Below are positions 46,021-55,454 of a stretch of 64,000 nucleotides of DNA, piece by piece. The DNA is from Kribbella rubisoli (GTDB taxonomy: Bacteria; Actinomycetota; Actinomycetes; Propionibacteriales; Kribbellaceae). Below the pieces are notes generated by a model. That model was not told the DNA's origin. It made no database searches and saw only the letters and a list, made by a program, of their open reading frames with translations. Numbering within the stretch: position 1 is the first letter of the stretch; each line of letters opens with the position of its first letter. The stretch lies in the NCBI RefSeq assembly GCF_004217145.1, contig NZ_SHKR01000014.1, forward strand, positions 62,001-126,000, given 5' to 3'. A program made the position numbers and the translations under genes.

Positions 46021-47004
46021 TTACCCAGCGCTGACCCCGGCACCCAGCATCGCCCGCGCCTCGTCGGTCACACCGTTGCGTTCGGGATCCGGCGGCAGCT
46101 CGAGCACATACCCGGCTGCCAGGCGATAGGCCTCGGCGAACGCCTCATCCGCCGGTACGTCGAGGTCGGGAACGACACCGGTGCCCTCCCAGTTGGTCCC
46201 CGTGACCGAGCTCACCGAACGCGCCACCGGCACGCTCGCCTCGAGTTGCTCGTGCAACTTGAACCCCTGGCGCGGGTGCGCACCGCCGCCGGTCCGCTCT
46301 CCCACCACGACTGCACGCCCGAACTGCTGCAGGTTGTACGCCAGCTCCTCGCCGCCCGAGAACGTCGCGGGGCTGGTCAGAACCCAGATCGGCTTGGTGC
46401 CACTGAACCGCGGACCCGGCACGTACGGCATGGTCCAGAACTGCCGCGTCGTACCGTCGGCCGGTTTGACCAGATCGTGCAGGTGGACCGGCTCGTCGGA
46501 GTCGAGCAGATGACTGCAGACAAAGGCGACCTGATCGGGCGATCCACCCACGCAGCGGCGCAGATCGATGAGTAACGCATCGGTCGACGCGAGCAGCGAC
46601 ATCGCTGCCGTCACTGCCGGTCCGGCCATGTTGGGGGGATAGAGCAACGGACGAATTTCCAGCAGGCCGATGTTGCCGTCGAGCCGTTCGACGCGCGCCA
46701 TGCCGCCGGCGTCGAGCGCTGCACGGCGCCGCCAATGCGCTTCCTCGGCCACCGGGTCCGTCTCGTCCGGCAGTCCGTCGCGACGGAAGATGAGGCGCAG
46801 GTGTTTGTCGCGATTGCCGACCTGCAGATCGGCCGTGACCCGCTCGGCCAGCTGCTCCGGCGTGCCGAGGTCGTCGTACCGACCCTCGGCGACCGCCGCG
46901 GCGAGCCGGTCCGCGACCTCGGCGCCGATCTCGGGAAAGACGTAGTACTCGGCGACCAGCGCGCCCAGCCGGCCGACGACGGCCCTGATCTCTTCGGTGT
47001 GCAT
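46021..47004 (-). CDS. S41-family (tail-specific protease/IRBP-like) peptidase
   Basis: 327 aa. An N-terminal helical bundle (YYVFPEIGAEVADRLAAAV) leads into the S41 core. The catalytic Ser lies in TSPATFSGGEELAY and GERTGGGAHP follows. There is no PDZ domain and no signal peptide, so it is predicted to be cytoplasmic. The target is unknown. It lies between ftsZ and pgeF, where most relatives have nothing, and is divergent from an ArsR-type gene with an operator covering both promoters. The ATG has no Shine-Dalgarno and a -10-like TCTACT 7 nt upstream. Confidence 0.85.
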   Translation of the reverse strand: MHTEEIRAVVGRLGALVAEYYVFPEIGAEVADRLAAAVAEGRYDDLGTPEQLAERVTADLQVGNRDKHLRLIFRRDGLPDETDPVAEEAHWRRRAALDAGGMARVERLDGNIGLLEIRPLLYPPNMAGPAVTAAMSLLASTDALLIDLRRCVGGSPDQVAFVCSHLLDSDEPVHLHDLVKPADGTTRQFWTMPYVPGPRFSGTKPIWVLTSPATFSGGEELAYNLQQFGRAVVVGERTGGGAHPRQGFKLHEQLEASVPVARSVSSVTGTNWEGTGVVPDLDVPADEAFAEAYRLAAGYVLELPPDPERNGVTDEARAMLGAGVSAG

Positions 47005-47011
47005 GGGCAGA

Positions 47012-47056
47012 AGTAGAGCACGAGGTTTGACAAAGCGTCAAGAAATCTAGACGCTT
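47012..47056. promoter_or_regulatory. Divergent leaderless promoters with an ArsR-type operator
   Basis: Minus strand: TTGACG (47036-47041), 18 nt, TCTACT (47012-47017), then 7 nt to the S41 ATG. Plus strand: TTGACA (47027-47032), 17 nt, GACGCT (47050-47055), then 6 nt to the ArsR ATG. AAGCGTC (47033-47039) and GACGCTT (47050-47056) form a perfect inverted repeat that overlaps both promoters, so one repressor dimer could close both genes. Confidence 0.6.
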
Positions 47057-47061
47057 AATCC

Positions 47062-47580
47062 ATGGCCGAGATCGTCGATCACCTGGAGGTGTCGAGCGCC
47101 GCGCAGTTCAAGGCGCTCGGGCACCCGTTGCGGCACCGTTTGCTGTTCGCGCTCGGGCAGGAGGCGGCCACGATCAGCCAGCTGGCCGCTGCGCTCGGGA
47201 CAGCCAAAGGCAACGTCGCCCATCACCTGGGCGTGCTGCGTGACGCCGGGATGGTGCACGTGGCCGAGACCCGGCAAGTGCGCGGCGGCACCGAGCAGTA
47301 CTACCGACGGTCGGTGCGGCGGTTCGACTTCGTCGGTGAGGGCGCCCGGGCGGCCAACACCGTCGCGCTCCAGGCCGTCTCCGCCGAGCTCGAGTCCGCG
47401 GAGGACGACCCGTTGTTCAACCTGCGCAACATCCGGCTGACCGCCGCCCAGGCCGCGGAACTCGCCGCGACCCTGGACCGGATGGTCCACGACCTCACCG
47501 ACGCCGGCCCGACCGAGTCCCGCTACGGCATCCTGGTCTCCGTCTACCGCCCCCGGCAGCCGGACCCGACAGTTACTTGA
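47062..47580 (+). CDS. ArsR-family winged-helix repressor
   Basis: 172 aa. [19 protein letters not shown] and [45 protein letters not shown] form the ArsR/SmtB-like winged HTH. No metal-binding Cys motif (CVC) is visible, so this is a non-metal member. A helical C-terminal half follows. It probably represses itself and the divergent S41 peptidase. Its 3' end overlaps the ftsZ 3' end by 8 nt in the opposite direction. Confidence 0.88.
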   Translation: MAEIVDHLEVSSAAQFKALGHPLRHRLLFALGQEAATISQLAAALGTAKGNVAHHLGVLRDAGMVHVAETRQVRGGTEQYYRRSVRRFDFVGEGARAANTVALQAVSAELESAEDDPLFNLRNIRLTAAQAAELAATLDRMVHDLTDAGPTESRYGILVSVYRPRQPDPTVT

Positions 47581-49087
47581 GGAAGTCCGGGATGTCGAGG
47601 TCTTCCTCGGGCTCGGGCTTCTTCGGCTTGGGGGCGCTGGGCTGGGCGGACTGACTCGGCTGACCGGTGGACGAGGTGCTCGGGCCGTGGGTCGGCCAGG
47701 AGTGCGGCGCGGTCGGCGATGCCGGGGTGTGTGGCGTCGGCTGGGTCGACTGCTGACCGGACTGCACGGTGCGAACCCCGTCCCCGGCCGGCGGCCGCGC
47801 GGAGTTGGTCGTGCCGACGCCGGGCCGCGGCTCGGTCGGCGCAGGCACCGGGACCGTGTCGTCGGTCGGCAACGGAGGTGTCGTCGGTGTCACGTTCGCA
47901 GCCGGGCCGCCGGTTGCCGGTGCACCCTGCGTGTTGGCACCGGGAGCCATCGGCGGCTGCTGAGCCGGGGGCGGCGTCGTACCGGGGGTCTGACCCGGGG
48001 CGCCGGGGGCCTGTCCACCGGACGGCGCACCGCCGGCGGGCTGACCGGTCGTCGGGGCGCCAGACATCGGGGCCGAGTAGCTCTGGGGGCGGGAAGACTG
48101 CGGACGGGCCTGGTTCATCGCCTGCTCGCGACGCTTGGGCATGCCGCCGTCGAAGCCGGCCGCGATCACCGTGACGCGGACCTCGTCGCCGAGGGCATCG
48201 TCGATGACCGCGCCGAAGATGATGTTCGCGTCGGTGTGTGCGGACTCCGACACCAGCTGCGCCGCCTCGTTGATCTCGAACAGGCCCAGGTCGGACCCGC
48301 CCGCGATCGACAGGAGTACGCCGTGCGCACCCTCGATGCTTGCCTCAAGCAACGGAGACGAGATGGCTGCCTCGGCGGCCGCGACCGCGCGGTCCTCGCC
48401 GCGGGACGAGCCGATGCCCATCAGCGCGGAGCCGGCGTTCGACATGACCGCCTTGACGTCGGCGAAGTCGACGTTGATCAGACCGGGCGTGGTGATCAGG
48501 TCGGTGATGCCGGAGACACCTTGCAGCAGCACCTGGTCGGCCTGCTTGAACGCGTCGAGCACGGAGACGGCGCGGTCGGAGATCGTCAGCAGGCGGTCGT
48601 TCGGAATCACTATCAGCGTGTCGACTTCTTCGCGGAGGGTGGCGATGCCGTCCTCCGCCTGGGTCGCGCGCCGCTTTCCCTCGAAGGAGAACGGCCGCGT
48701 GACGACACCTATCGTCAGCGCGCCCAGCGAGCGGGCGATCCGGGCCACCACGGGCGCGCCGCCGGTGCCGGTGCCGCCGCCCTCGCCGGCGGTGACGAAG
48801 ACCATGTCGGCGCCCTTCAGCGCCTCCTCGATCTCCTCCGCGTGGTCCTCGGCGGCCTTCTGCCCGATCGCCGGGTTCGCGCCGGCGCCCAGACCGCGCG
48901 TCTCCTCGCGGCCGATGTCGAGCTTGACGTCCGCGTCGCTCATCAACAGCGCTTGCGCGTCGGTGTTGATGGCGATGAACTCAACGCCCTTCAGACCGTG
49001 CTCGATCATCCGGTTGACGGCGTTCACGCCGCCCCCGCCGATGCCGACGACCTTGATGAGTGCCAGGTAGTTCTGCGGTGCCGCCAC
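47573..49087 (-). CDS. ftsZ: Cell division GTPase FtsZ
   Basis: Tubulin homologue that forms the Z-ring. The core starts at [20 protein letters not shown]; the tubulin signature [11 protein letters not shown] and the T7 loop [11 protein letters not shown] are intact. After about residue 315 comes a Pro/Gly/Thr/Gln-rich linker of roughly 180 residues, longer than usual, ending in the conserved peptide DLDIPDFLK that binds SepF. The GTG at 49087 (GAGAGG upstream) gives 504 aa; the longer frame is not FtsZ-like. Confidence 0.97.
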   Translation of the reverse strand: MAAPQNYLALIKVVGIGGGGVNAVNRMIEHGLKGVEFIAINTDAQALLMSDADVKLDIGREETRGLGAGANPAIGQKAAEDHAEEIEEALKGADMVFVTAGEGGGTGTGGAPVVARIARSLGALTIGVVTRPFSFEGKRRATQAEDGIATLREEVDTLIVIPNDRLLTISDRAVSVLDAFKQADQVLLQGVSGITDLITTPGLINVDFADVKAVMSNAGSALMGIGSSRGEDRAVAAAEAAISSPLLEASIEGAHGVLLSIAGGSDLGLFEINEAAQLVSESAHTDANIIFGAVIDDALGDEVRVTVIAAGFDGGMPKRREQAMNQARPQSSRPQSYSAPMSGAPTTGQPAGGAPSGGQAPGAPGQTPGTTPPPAQQPPMAPGANTQGAPATGGPAANVTPTTPPLPTDDTVPVPAPTEPRPGVGTTNSARPPAGDGVRTVQSGQQSTQPTPHTPASPTAPHSWPTHGPSTSSTGQPSQSAQPSAPKPKKPEPEEDLDIPDFLK

Positions 49088-49245
49088 GTCCGCGCCTCTC
49101 GCCTCGTTGCTTTCCCGTTGTCCAGCGAAAAGACTGAACCTCAAGTACATGCTTAGACTTATGTCAACTTTAGATTACGCCGCACGATACGGGACGCTTC
49201 CAGCCAAAAGCCACGCGCCTCGCCGCGCATCCGCGATGTGAGCCG
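49088..49245 (-). promoter_or_regulatory. ftsZ upstream region with an AT-rich promoter-like block
   Basis: The 158 nt between ftsQ and ftsZ hold no gene. On the minus strand TTGACA (49162-49167) lies in an AT-rich block, striking in this GC-rich genome, about 75 nt before the ftsZ start. The -10 partner is not clear. A dedicated ftsZ promoter is known in other actinobacteria and fits this spot. Confidence 0.45.
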
Positions 49246-49986
49246 TCATCGCTTTTCCCCTTTGGTGACAGGGAGATCGGGCGCCGAGACGTCGTACACC
49301 TTCGCCTGGCGCTTCATCAGCACGCTCAGTACCCCGGCCTTGCGCTCACTGTCATCGGAACTACCCCAAACGACCTTCACACCCGAGCTGAGGTTGAGCG
49401 TGATCGAGTCCGGCGACGCTGCCGAGATCGAGCTCACCTGCGCCCGCAGGGTGTCCGGCAGAGCGGCCGAAACCGTCACCACCGAGTGGATCGTGACGTC
49501 GCGCCGTACGCCGGTCACCTTCGCGTCCGGCAGTCCGGCCGGCCGGTCGGGCACGGTGCGGTACGACGCACCGGTCGCGTCGACCAGTTCGTACCGCGAG
49601 CCGTCGGTGACGACCACGACCGCAACCCGTTCGGTGACGACGATCACGATCTTGTTCGGCCAGGCGCGGGTCACCTGCGCGTCCGCGACCGCCGGGATCG
49701 TCCGCACCCGGTCCGCGATCGACCGCAGATCCACCTTCGCCAGCGGGGTGCCGATCGGTGCGGCCGCGGTCTGCTCGATCGTTGCCAGCGGCACCGTGTC
49801 GGCGCCGCTGATCCGCACGCCCGAGACAGCCAGCACGGAGGAGAAGTAGAACAACCAGACGATCAGCCCGGCCACGACGACGAGTCCGCCGCCGATCGCC
49901 CAAGGAAGCCAACTCCGCCAGCGCACCAGCCGTTGCCGGCGCGCGAACCGCTGCTGTGCCCGAGCCAGATCAACGCTCTGGCTCAT
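49246..49986 (-). CDS. ftsQ: Cell division protein FtsQ
   Basis: 246 aa bitopic divisome protein. An N-terminal cytoplasmic arginine-rich tail, one membrane helix (about 29-50) and an extracytoplasmic POTRA domain (LAVSGVRISGADTVPLATIE) with the FtsQ segment VTRAWPNKIVIVVTERVAV. It lies between murC and ftsZ in the conserved order and links FtsL/FtsB-type proteins with septal synthesis. ATG start 18 nt after the murC stop. Confidence 0.93.
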   Translation of the reverse strand: MSQSVDLARAQQRFARRQRLVRWRSWLPWAIGGGLVVVAGLIVWLFYFSSVLAVSGVRISGADTVPLATIEQTAAAPIGTPLAKVDLRSIADRVRTIPAVADAQVTRAWPNKIVIVVTERVAVVVVTDGSRYELVDATGASYRTVPDRPAGLPDAKVTGVRRDVTIHSVVTVSAALPDTLRAQVSSISAASPDSITLNLSSGVKVVWGSSDDSERKAGVLSVLMKRQAKVYDVSAPDLPVTKGEKR

Positions 49987-50004
49987 TCAACAAACCCCAC
50001 CCAA

Positions 50005-51477
50005 TTACTCCACCACAGCTACCGGCGTTGACTCGGCAGGCTCGCGGGTGGATCCACCAGCACTGGCGCGTTCGGCCAGCAGACCAACGACTTCCGGGCC
50101 GATCAGGGTCACGTCGCCCGCGCCCAGCGTCACGACCAGGTCACCCGGCTCGGCGAGGTCCGCGACGAGCTGCGGTACGGCGGACCACGACGGCTCGAAC
50201 CGGACCTGGTCAGGCTTCAGCGGCACGTGGTTCGCGATCAATGCTCCGGTGACGCCCGGCTCCGGGTCCTCGCGGGCCGCGAACACATCCATCACCACGA
50301 CCTCGTCGGCCAGCGCCAGCGCCTCGGAGAACTCCTTGGCGAAGATCCGGGTCCGGCTGAACAGGTGCGGCTGGAAGCACGCGATCACGCGCCCCTCCCC
50401 CGCCACCTGACGGGCTGCGGTCAGGTCGACGGCCAGCTCGGTCGGGTGGTGCGCATACGAGTCGAACACCCGCACACCGTCCTCGAGCCCCTTGAACTCG
50501 AACCGCCGGCCGGTACCGGTGAACGCCGCCAGCCCCTCGGCCAGGTCGACCGCGGAGAACCCGAGCCCGAGCCCGACCGTCAGCGCCGCCGACGCGTTCA
50601 GCACGTTGTGCTTGCCCGCCTGCTGCAGGTTCACGACCGGCAGCTTCCGCCCGTGGTACACCGGGACGAACGACTGCGTCGCCCCGGTCGCGGTGATCTC
50701 GGTGACATGCAGATCCGCGTCCTCGGACTCGCCGTACGTCCGGACGTCGATGCCGCGGTCCCGCGCGTACTCCGCGAGCCGGCGCGCGCCCGCGTCGTCC
50801 TGGCAGATCACCATGAAGCCCTCGGGCTGCACGCGGTCACAGAACTCGACGAACGCCTGCCGGTAGTTGGCCTCGGTCCCGTAGTTGTCCAGGTGGTCCG
50901 GCTCGACCGACGTGACGATCGACACCTCGGGCGTGTAGGTCAGGAACGACTTGTCCGACTCGTCCGCCTCGGCGACGAACAGGTCGCCGGTGCCGTCGTG
51001 GGCGTTCGACCCGGACTCGTTCAGGTTGCCGCCGATCGCGTACGACGGGTCGGCGCCGCAGTGCTGCAGCGCGACCGTGAGCATCGAGGTCGTCGTCGTC
51101 TTGCCGTGCGTCCCGGCCACCGCGAGCGTCCGCCGGCCGACCATCACCGAGGCGAGCGCGGCGGCCCGGGGCAGGATCGGGATCCCGGCCGCGCGGGCGG
51201 CGACCACTTCGGGGTTGGTCTCGCGGATCGCGGTCGACACCACCACGGTGTCGACGTCCTTCACGTGCTCGGCGGCGTGACCGACCCAGCAGGTCGCACC
51301 GAGCGCGCGGAGCGCGGCGAGCACCTTGCCGTCCTTGGCGTCGGACCCGGACACCTCGATCCCCCGGGAGGCCATGATCCTGGCGATACCGGACATGCCG
51401 GCTCCGCCGATTCCTACGAAGTGCACCCTGCCCAGCTTTTCGGCAGGCAGGAGCGTGTCAGGTGCGGTGACGATCAC
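50005..51477 (-). CDS. murC: UDP-N-acetylmuramate--L-alanine ligase
   Basis: Adds L-Ala to UDP-MurNAc, the first peptide step of wall precursor synthesis. The Mur ligase parts are all present: the UDP-binding start RVHFVGIGGAGMSGIARI, the P-loop AGTHGKTTTTSM, EADESDKSFL, TSVEPDHLDNYG and YAHHPTE. 490 aa, normal length. Its ATG overlaps the murG stop by four bases. Confidence 0.97.
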   Translation of the reverse strand: MIVTAPDTLLPAEKLGRVHFVGIGGAGMSGIARIMASRGIEVSGSDAKDGKVLAALRALGATCWVGHAAEHVKDVDTVVVSTAIRETNPEVVAARAAGIPILPRAAALASVMVGRRTLAVAGTHGKTTTTSMLTVALQHCGADPSYAIGGNLNESGSNAHDGTGDLFVAEADESDKSFLTYTPEVSIVTSVEPDHLDNYGTEANYRQAFVEFCDRVQPEGFMVICQDDAGARRLAEYARDRGIDVRTYGESEDADLHVTEITATGATQSFVPVYHGRKLPVVNLQQAGKHNVLNASAALTVGLGLGFSAVDLAEGLAAFTGTGRRFEFKGLEDGVRVFDSYAHHPTELAVDLTAARQVAGEGRVIACFQPHLFSRTRIFAKEFSEALALADEVVVMDVFAAREDPEPGVTGALIANHVPLKPDQVRFEPSWSAVPQLVADLAEPGDLVVTLGAGDVTLIGPEVVGLLAERASAGGSTREPAESTPVAVVE

Positions 51478-52562
51478 GAAGCAGACCTCACCACATCCAG
51501 GATGATCCGCGCCAATCGCTCGTCGGCATCCGTCCTGATCACACCGGTCGCAGCTGTGGACATGGCTGTCAGACGCTCGCGGTCGTGCAGAAGTTGCGGC
51601 ACGTTCGCCCGGATCCAGTCCGCGGTCATCTCAGCGTTGTCGATCAGCACACCTCCACCCACGTCAACCACGGGCTTGGCGTTCAGTCGCTGCTCACCGT
51701 TACCGATCGGGAGCGGAACGTAGATCGCGGGCAGCCCGACACCGGACACCTCGGTGACCGTGTTCGCTCCCGAGCGGCAGACGACCAGGTCGGCCGCGGC
51801 GTACGCCAGGTCCATCCGGTCGACGTAGTTCAGTACGACGTACGGATAGCGGCCGGTCTGCGGTACTTCGAGGGTGTTCTTCGGGCCGATCGCGTGCAGG
51901 ACCTGGATGCCGGCCGCCTGCAGGTCCGCGGCGGCGCCGGAGACGGCCTCGTTGATCTGCCGCGCACCCTGCGACCCGCCAGTCACGAACAGCGTCGGCG
52001 CATCCGGGTCCAGGCCGAAGAACTGCCGCGCCTCGGCCCGCAGCGCGGCCCGGTCCAGCGTCGAGATCGCGCGCCGGATCGGCAGCCCGACGTACTCCGC
52101 ATGTGGCAGCTCGCTGCCCGGGAACGACGTCTTCACGTGCTGCGTGCAGTAGCGCGCGGCGAACTTGTTCGCGATTCCCGGCACGGCGTTGCCCTCATGG
52201 ACGACGATCGGCGTCTTCCGCCGCCAGGCCGCGACGTACGCCGGGGTGGAGACATAGCCGCCGAACCCGACCAGGACGTCGGCCTTGGCCTCGTCGAGCG
52301 CCCGCCGGGCGGCGCTGACCGAGGCCAGCATCTTCCCCGGTACGGCGAGCAGGGCCGGGGTGGGCCTGCGGGGCAGCGGCACCGGCGGGATCAGCTCCAG
52401 CCGGTAACCGGCCTCCGGTACGACGCGGGTCTCGAGGCCGCGCTCGGTGCCGAGGGCGAGGATCTCGACGGTCGGGTCGATCCGGCGCAGGGCGTCGGCG
52501 GTGGCGATCAGGGGTGAGGTGTGGCCGGCGCTACCGCCGCCGGCCAGAACGATGCTGGGCAC
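51474..52562 (-). CDS. murG: UDP-N-acetylglucosamine--lipid I GlcNAc transferase
   Basis: Converts lipid I to lipid II at the inner face of the membrane (GT-B glycosyltransferase). The family loop GGGSAGHTSPLIA is at the N-terminus; HEGNAVPGIANK, VTGGSQGARQIN and CRSGANTVTEVSGVGLPAIYVPLP mark the acceptor and UDP-GlcNAc sites. The frame opens with TTG at 52571, but GGGAG is only two bases from it. The GTG at 52562 gives a standard start (MPSIVLAGGG) and is preferred. Confidence 0.95.
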   Translation of the reverse strand: MPSIVLAGGGSAGHTSPLIATADALRRIDPTVEILALGTERGLETRVVPEAGYRLELIPPVPLPRRPTPALLAVPGKMLASVSAARRALDEAKADVLVGFGGYVSTPAYVAAWRRKTPIVVHEGNAVPGIANKFAARYCTQHVKTSFPGSELPHAEYVGLPIRRAISTLDRAALRAEARQFFGLDPDAPTLFVTGGSQGARQINEAVSGAAADLQAAGIQVLHAIGPKNTLEVPQTGRYPYVVLNYVDRMDLAYAAADLVVCRSGANTVTEVSGVGLPAIYVPLPIGNGEQRLNAKPVVDVGGGVLIDNAEMTADWIRANVPQLLHDRERLTAMSTAATGVIRTDADERLARIILDVVRSAS

Positions 52563-52584
52563 AGCTTTCAACGCTCCCGCGGGT

Positions 52585-53835
52585 TCACTTGTGTTGCGGC
52601 GTACGCCGCGAAGGCAGCCACCCGAACCGGGGCCGCCTGGTCTCTTTCAGGGCGGCTTGCGCGCCGGGCTCGGCCTTCGCGAAGGACAGCAGCATGCCGA
52701 TCGCGATGAGGGTCGGCAGCAGTGCGGAACCACCGTACGACAAAAGCGGGAGCGGGATACCCACGATGGGTAGCAGTCCGATCACGGCGCCCAGGTTGAC
52801 GAGCGTCTGGGCCATGATCCAGATGGTGATCCCCGCCGCCGCGTAGCGGACGAACGGCTCGGTGTTCCGGGTCGCGATCCGCACCCCGGCGTAGGCCAGC
52901 GTGAGGAACAGAGCAAGCACGGTGAGCGACCCGACCAGGCCGAGCTCCTCACCGATCACCGAGAAGATGAAGTCGGTGTGCGCCTCCGGCAGGTTGCTCC
53001 ACTTCTGCCGGCTGTTGCCGATGCCGACGCCCCACCAGCCGCCGGTCGAGAGTGCGTAGAACGAGTGGTAGGCCTGCCAGCCCACCCCCATCGGGTCCGA
53101 GAACGGGTCGAGGAACGACGTGACCCGCTGCATCCGGTACTTCTCCGCGTTGACGAAGTACGTCGCCACCGCGCCGACCACGACGATCGTCGCGACGAAC
53201 AGCCGCGTCGGTGCGCCGACGATCCAGATCATGCCGATCATCACGGCCATCAGCACCAGCGCCGTACCGAGGTCGTGCTGGCCGACGACCAGCGCGATCA
53301 CCAGACCGCAGACCGGCACCATCGGAACGAGCAGATGCTTCCACTGGGTGAGCAGTTTCTCCTTGCGGGCGTACAGATCCGCGCACCACATCACCATCGC
53401 CAGCTTGGCGAACTCACTCGGCTGGATCTGCAGCGGTCCGCCGAGGTTCAGCCAGTTGGTGTTGCCGTTCACGCCGACGCCGAGGCCCGGGATGTAGGTC
53501 AGCACCAGCAGGAAGATCGATCCGAGCAGCGCGACGTACGCGAGCATGCGGAAATGCCGTGGCGTCATCCGCGAGGCGACGTACGCCATCGGCAGGCCGA
53601 CCACGACCCAGATCAGCTGACGGACGAAGATCGTGTAGCTGTTCCCGTTGATGCGCAGCGACAGCACACTCGATGCCGAGAGCACCATCATCAGCCCGAG
53701 CACGAGCAGCAGACCGGTCGCGCCGAGCACGATGTGGTACGACGTCAGCGGCCGGTCGAGCACGTCCCGGATCGCCGCGACCCAGGCCCGTTCGCCGTTC
53801 TTCCTGCCCTCGGGCTGATCCGCGATCGACGTCAC
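52585..53835 (-). CDS. ftsW: SEDS-family septal glycosyltransferase FtsW
   Basis: 416 aa with about ten membrane helices. Lipid II polymerase of the divisome, working with FtsI. SEDS hallmarks are NGNTNWLNLGGPLQIQPSEFAK, QHDLGTALVL, the external loop with HTDFIFSVIGEELG, and IVGIPLPLLSYGGSALLP. GTG start. The upstream 179-nt spacer from murD holds a large inverted repeat. The C-terminus is a short basic tail (KETRRPRFGW). Confidence 0.96.
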   Translation of the reverse strand: MTSIADQPEGRKNGERAWVAAIRDVLDRPLTSYHIVLGATGLLLVLGLMMVLSASSVLSLRINGNSYTIFVRQLIWVVVGLPMAYVASRMTPRHFRMLAYVALLGSIFLLVLTYIPGLGVGVNGNTNWLNLGGPLQIQPSEFAKLAMVMWCADLYARKEKLLTQWKHLLVPMVPVCGLVIALVVGQHDLGTALVLMAVMIGMIWIVGAPTRLFVATIVVVGAVATYFVNAEKYRMQRVTSFLDPFSDPMGVGWQAYHSFYALSTGGWWGVGIGNSRQKWSNLPEAHTDFIFSVIGEELGLVGSLTVLALFLTLAYAGVRIATRNTEPFVRYAAAGITIWIMAQTLVNLGAVIGLLPIVGIPLPLLSYGGSALLPTLIAIGMLLSFAKAEPGAQAALKETRRPRFGWLPSRRTPQHK

Positions 53836-53860
53836 GCGATCACCTCCGGATCAGTTGCCG

Positions 53861-54028
53861 TGGGGCGTGGCTGATGGTCCCACGCCGTAGCGAGCAGGTG
53901 CTCGGTGCGGCGCCTCGGCGTGCTGGAGGGGAGGCCTCGATGTGGTTTCATCGTGGCCTTTCCTCCAGTGCGTCGAGGTGCCGTGCCGAGTGCCGCGCAG
54001 TAGGCGTGGGACCATCAGCCACGCCCCA
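53861..54028. repeat. 168-bp element with 26-bp perfect inverted ends and an inner 20-bp hairpin
   Basis: The 26 bases at 53861-53886 are the exact reverse complement of 54003-54028. Inside lies a second near-perfect 20-bp inverted repeat (about 53930-53976; two G-T pairs and one mismatch). The right arm covers the murD stop codon; the left arm lies 26 nt before ftsW. Folded in murD-ftsW mRNA it could block or slow read-through. It also looks like a small transposon-derived element, but no target duplication flanks it. Confidence 0.7.
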
Positions 54029-55454
54029 AAGCGTGTACGGCTTCGGTGAAGGCGTCCCCACGGGCTCCGTAGTTGGCGAACATGTCCCAGGATGCGCAGC
54101 CAGGCGCGAGCAGCACGGTGTCACCCACCTGTGCGAGCTTCGCCGCCTCCCCCACCACGATCTGCATAGCTCCAGTGTCTGTTGCCTCGACGACGATCCT
54201 CGGGACATCTGGTGCGTGTCGCTCGAGTGCTTCGGCGATCACCTGCTTGTCCTGGCCCATCAGTACGACGGCCCGCAACCGTTCGCGGGCCGCGATCACG
54301 AGCTCGTCGAACGTCGCGCCCTTGGCCTGACCGCCGGCGATCCACACCACCTGCTCGTAGGCGAGCAGCGATGCCTGCGCGGCGTGCGGGTTGGTTGCCT
54401 TCGAGTCGTCGACATAGTTGACCCCGGCAACATCCGCGACATGCGCGATCCGGTGCTTGTCCGGCCGGAAGCCGCGCAGCCCGTCACGGATCGCGGTCGG
54501 CGGTACGCCGAACGAACGCGCCAACGCCGCCGCGGCCAGCGCGTTCGCGATGTTGTGCGGAGCAGCCGGCGTGACGTCGGAGATCATCGCCAGCTCGAGC
54601 GCCGATGTCGTGCGCTGCTCGACGAAGGCCCGATCCACCAGCAGGTCGTCGACGATCCCGAGCATCGACAGTCCCGGCGTACCGAGGGTGAAGCCGATCG
54701 CGCGGCAGCCCTCGATCACGTCCGCGTCCATCACGAGCTCTTCGGTCGCTTGATCCGCGACGTTGTAGACGCACGCGATCTGGCAGTTCTCGAAGATGCG
54801 GCCCTTGTCCTTGGCGTAGGCATCCAGCGAGCCGTGCCAGTCGACGTGATCCGGTGCGATGTTCAGCACGGCGGCCGAGTGCGCCGACATCGAGTGCGTG
54901 TAGTGCAACTGGTAGCTGGACAGCTCGACCGCGATCACGTCGTACGGCTCGGGGTCCATCACGGCCTCGAGCAACGGCAGCCCGACGTTGCCCGCGGCAA
55001 CGGCTCGGAGACCGGCGGCCTGCAGCATCGCGGTCAGCATTTGCACCGTGGTGGTCTTGCCGTTGGTGCCGGTGATGCACAACCACGGCGCGGCGGTCGC
55101 CGGGTCGCGCAGTCGCCACGCCAGCTCGATCTCACTCCAGATCGGTACGTCGCGCTCAGCCGCCTGTGCGAGCAACGGCGCGTGCGGCGGCACGCCGGGA
55201 GACGTGACGACGACGTCAACCTCCTTCGGCAACTCCGCCGCACTGCCCGGGCCGAGGGTGATCGTGGCGCCGAGCGTCTCCAAGATCACTGCCTTCTCGC
55301 GCAGCGCCTCGTTGTCGCGATCGTCGAGCACGACGAGGTGCTCGGCGCCGGCCTGGATCAGCGAGTCCGCGCAGGCGTAGCCCGCAGTACCGAAGCCGAG
55401 CACGACGAACCGCGTCGTCGCCCAGCCGTCGTCCGTCCGTGCGTCGAGACTCAT
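54015..55454 (-). CDS. murD: UDP-N-acetylmuramoyl-L-alanine--D-glutamate ligase
   Basis: Adds D-Glu to UDP-MurNAc-L-Ala. 479 aa. [21 protein letters not shown] is the UDP-binding start, [15 protein letters not shown] the P-loop, and [20 protein letters not shown] and [12 protein letters not shown] are family signatures. The frame is open far into mraY, but the ATG at 55454 overlaps the mraY stop (ATGA) and matches the family length. Confidence 0.96.
   Translation of the reverse strand: MSLDARTDDGWATTRFVVLGFGTAGYACADSLIQAGAEHLVVLDDRDNEALREKAVILETLGATITLGPGSAAELPKEVDVVVTSPGVPPHAPLLAQAAERDVPIWSEIELAWRLRDPATAAPWLCITGTNGKTTTVQMLTAMLQAAGLRAVAAGNVGLPLLEAVMDPEPYDVIAVELSSYQLHYTHSMSAHSAAVLNIAPDHVDWHGSLDAYAKDKGRIFENCQIACVYNVADQATEELVMDADVIEGCRAIGFTLGTPGLSMLGIVDDLLVDRAFVEQRTTSALELAMISDVTPAAPHNIANALAAAALARSFGVPPTAIRDGLRGFRPDKHRIAHVADVAGVNYVDDSKATNPHAAQASLLAYEQVVWIAGGQAKGATFDELVIAARERLRAVVLMGQDKQVIAEALERHAPDVPRIVVEATDTGAMQIVVGEAAKLAQVGDTVLLAPGCASWDMFANYGARGDAFTEAVHALGRG

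Noticed and set aside
47062-47580. Metal-sensing ArsR
   Set aside because: No Cys/His metal-binding motif is seen in the expected helix.
53861-54028. Insertion sequence or MITE
   Set aside because: Only inverted ends are visible. There is no transposase and no target-site duplication at the borders, so it is kept as an unexplained repeat.
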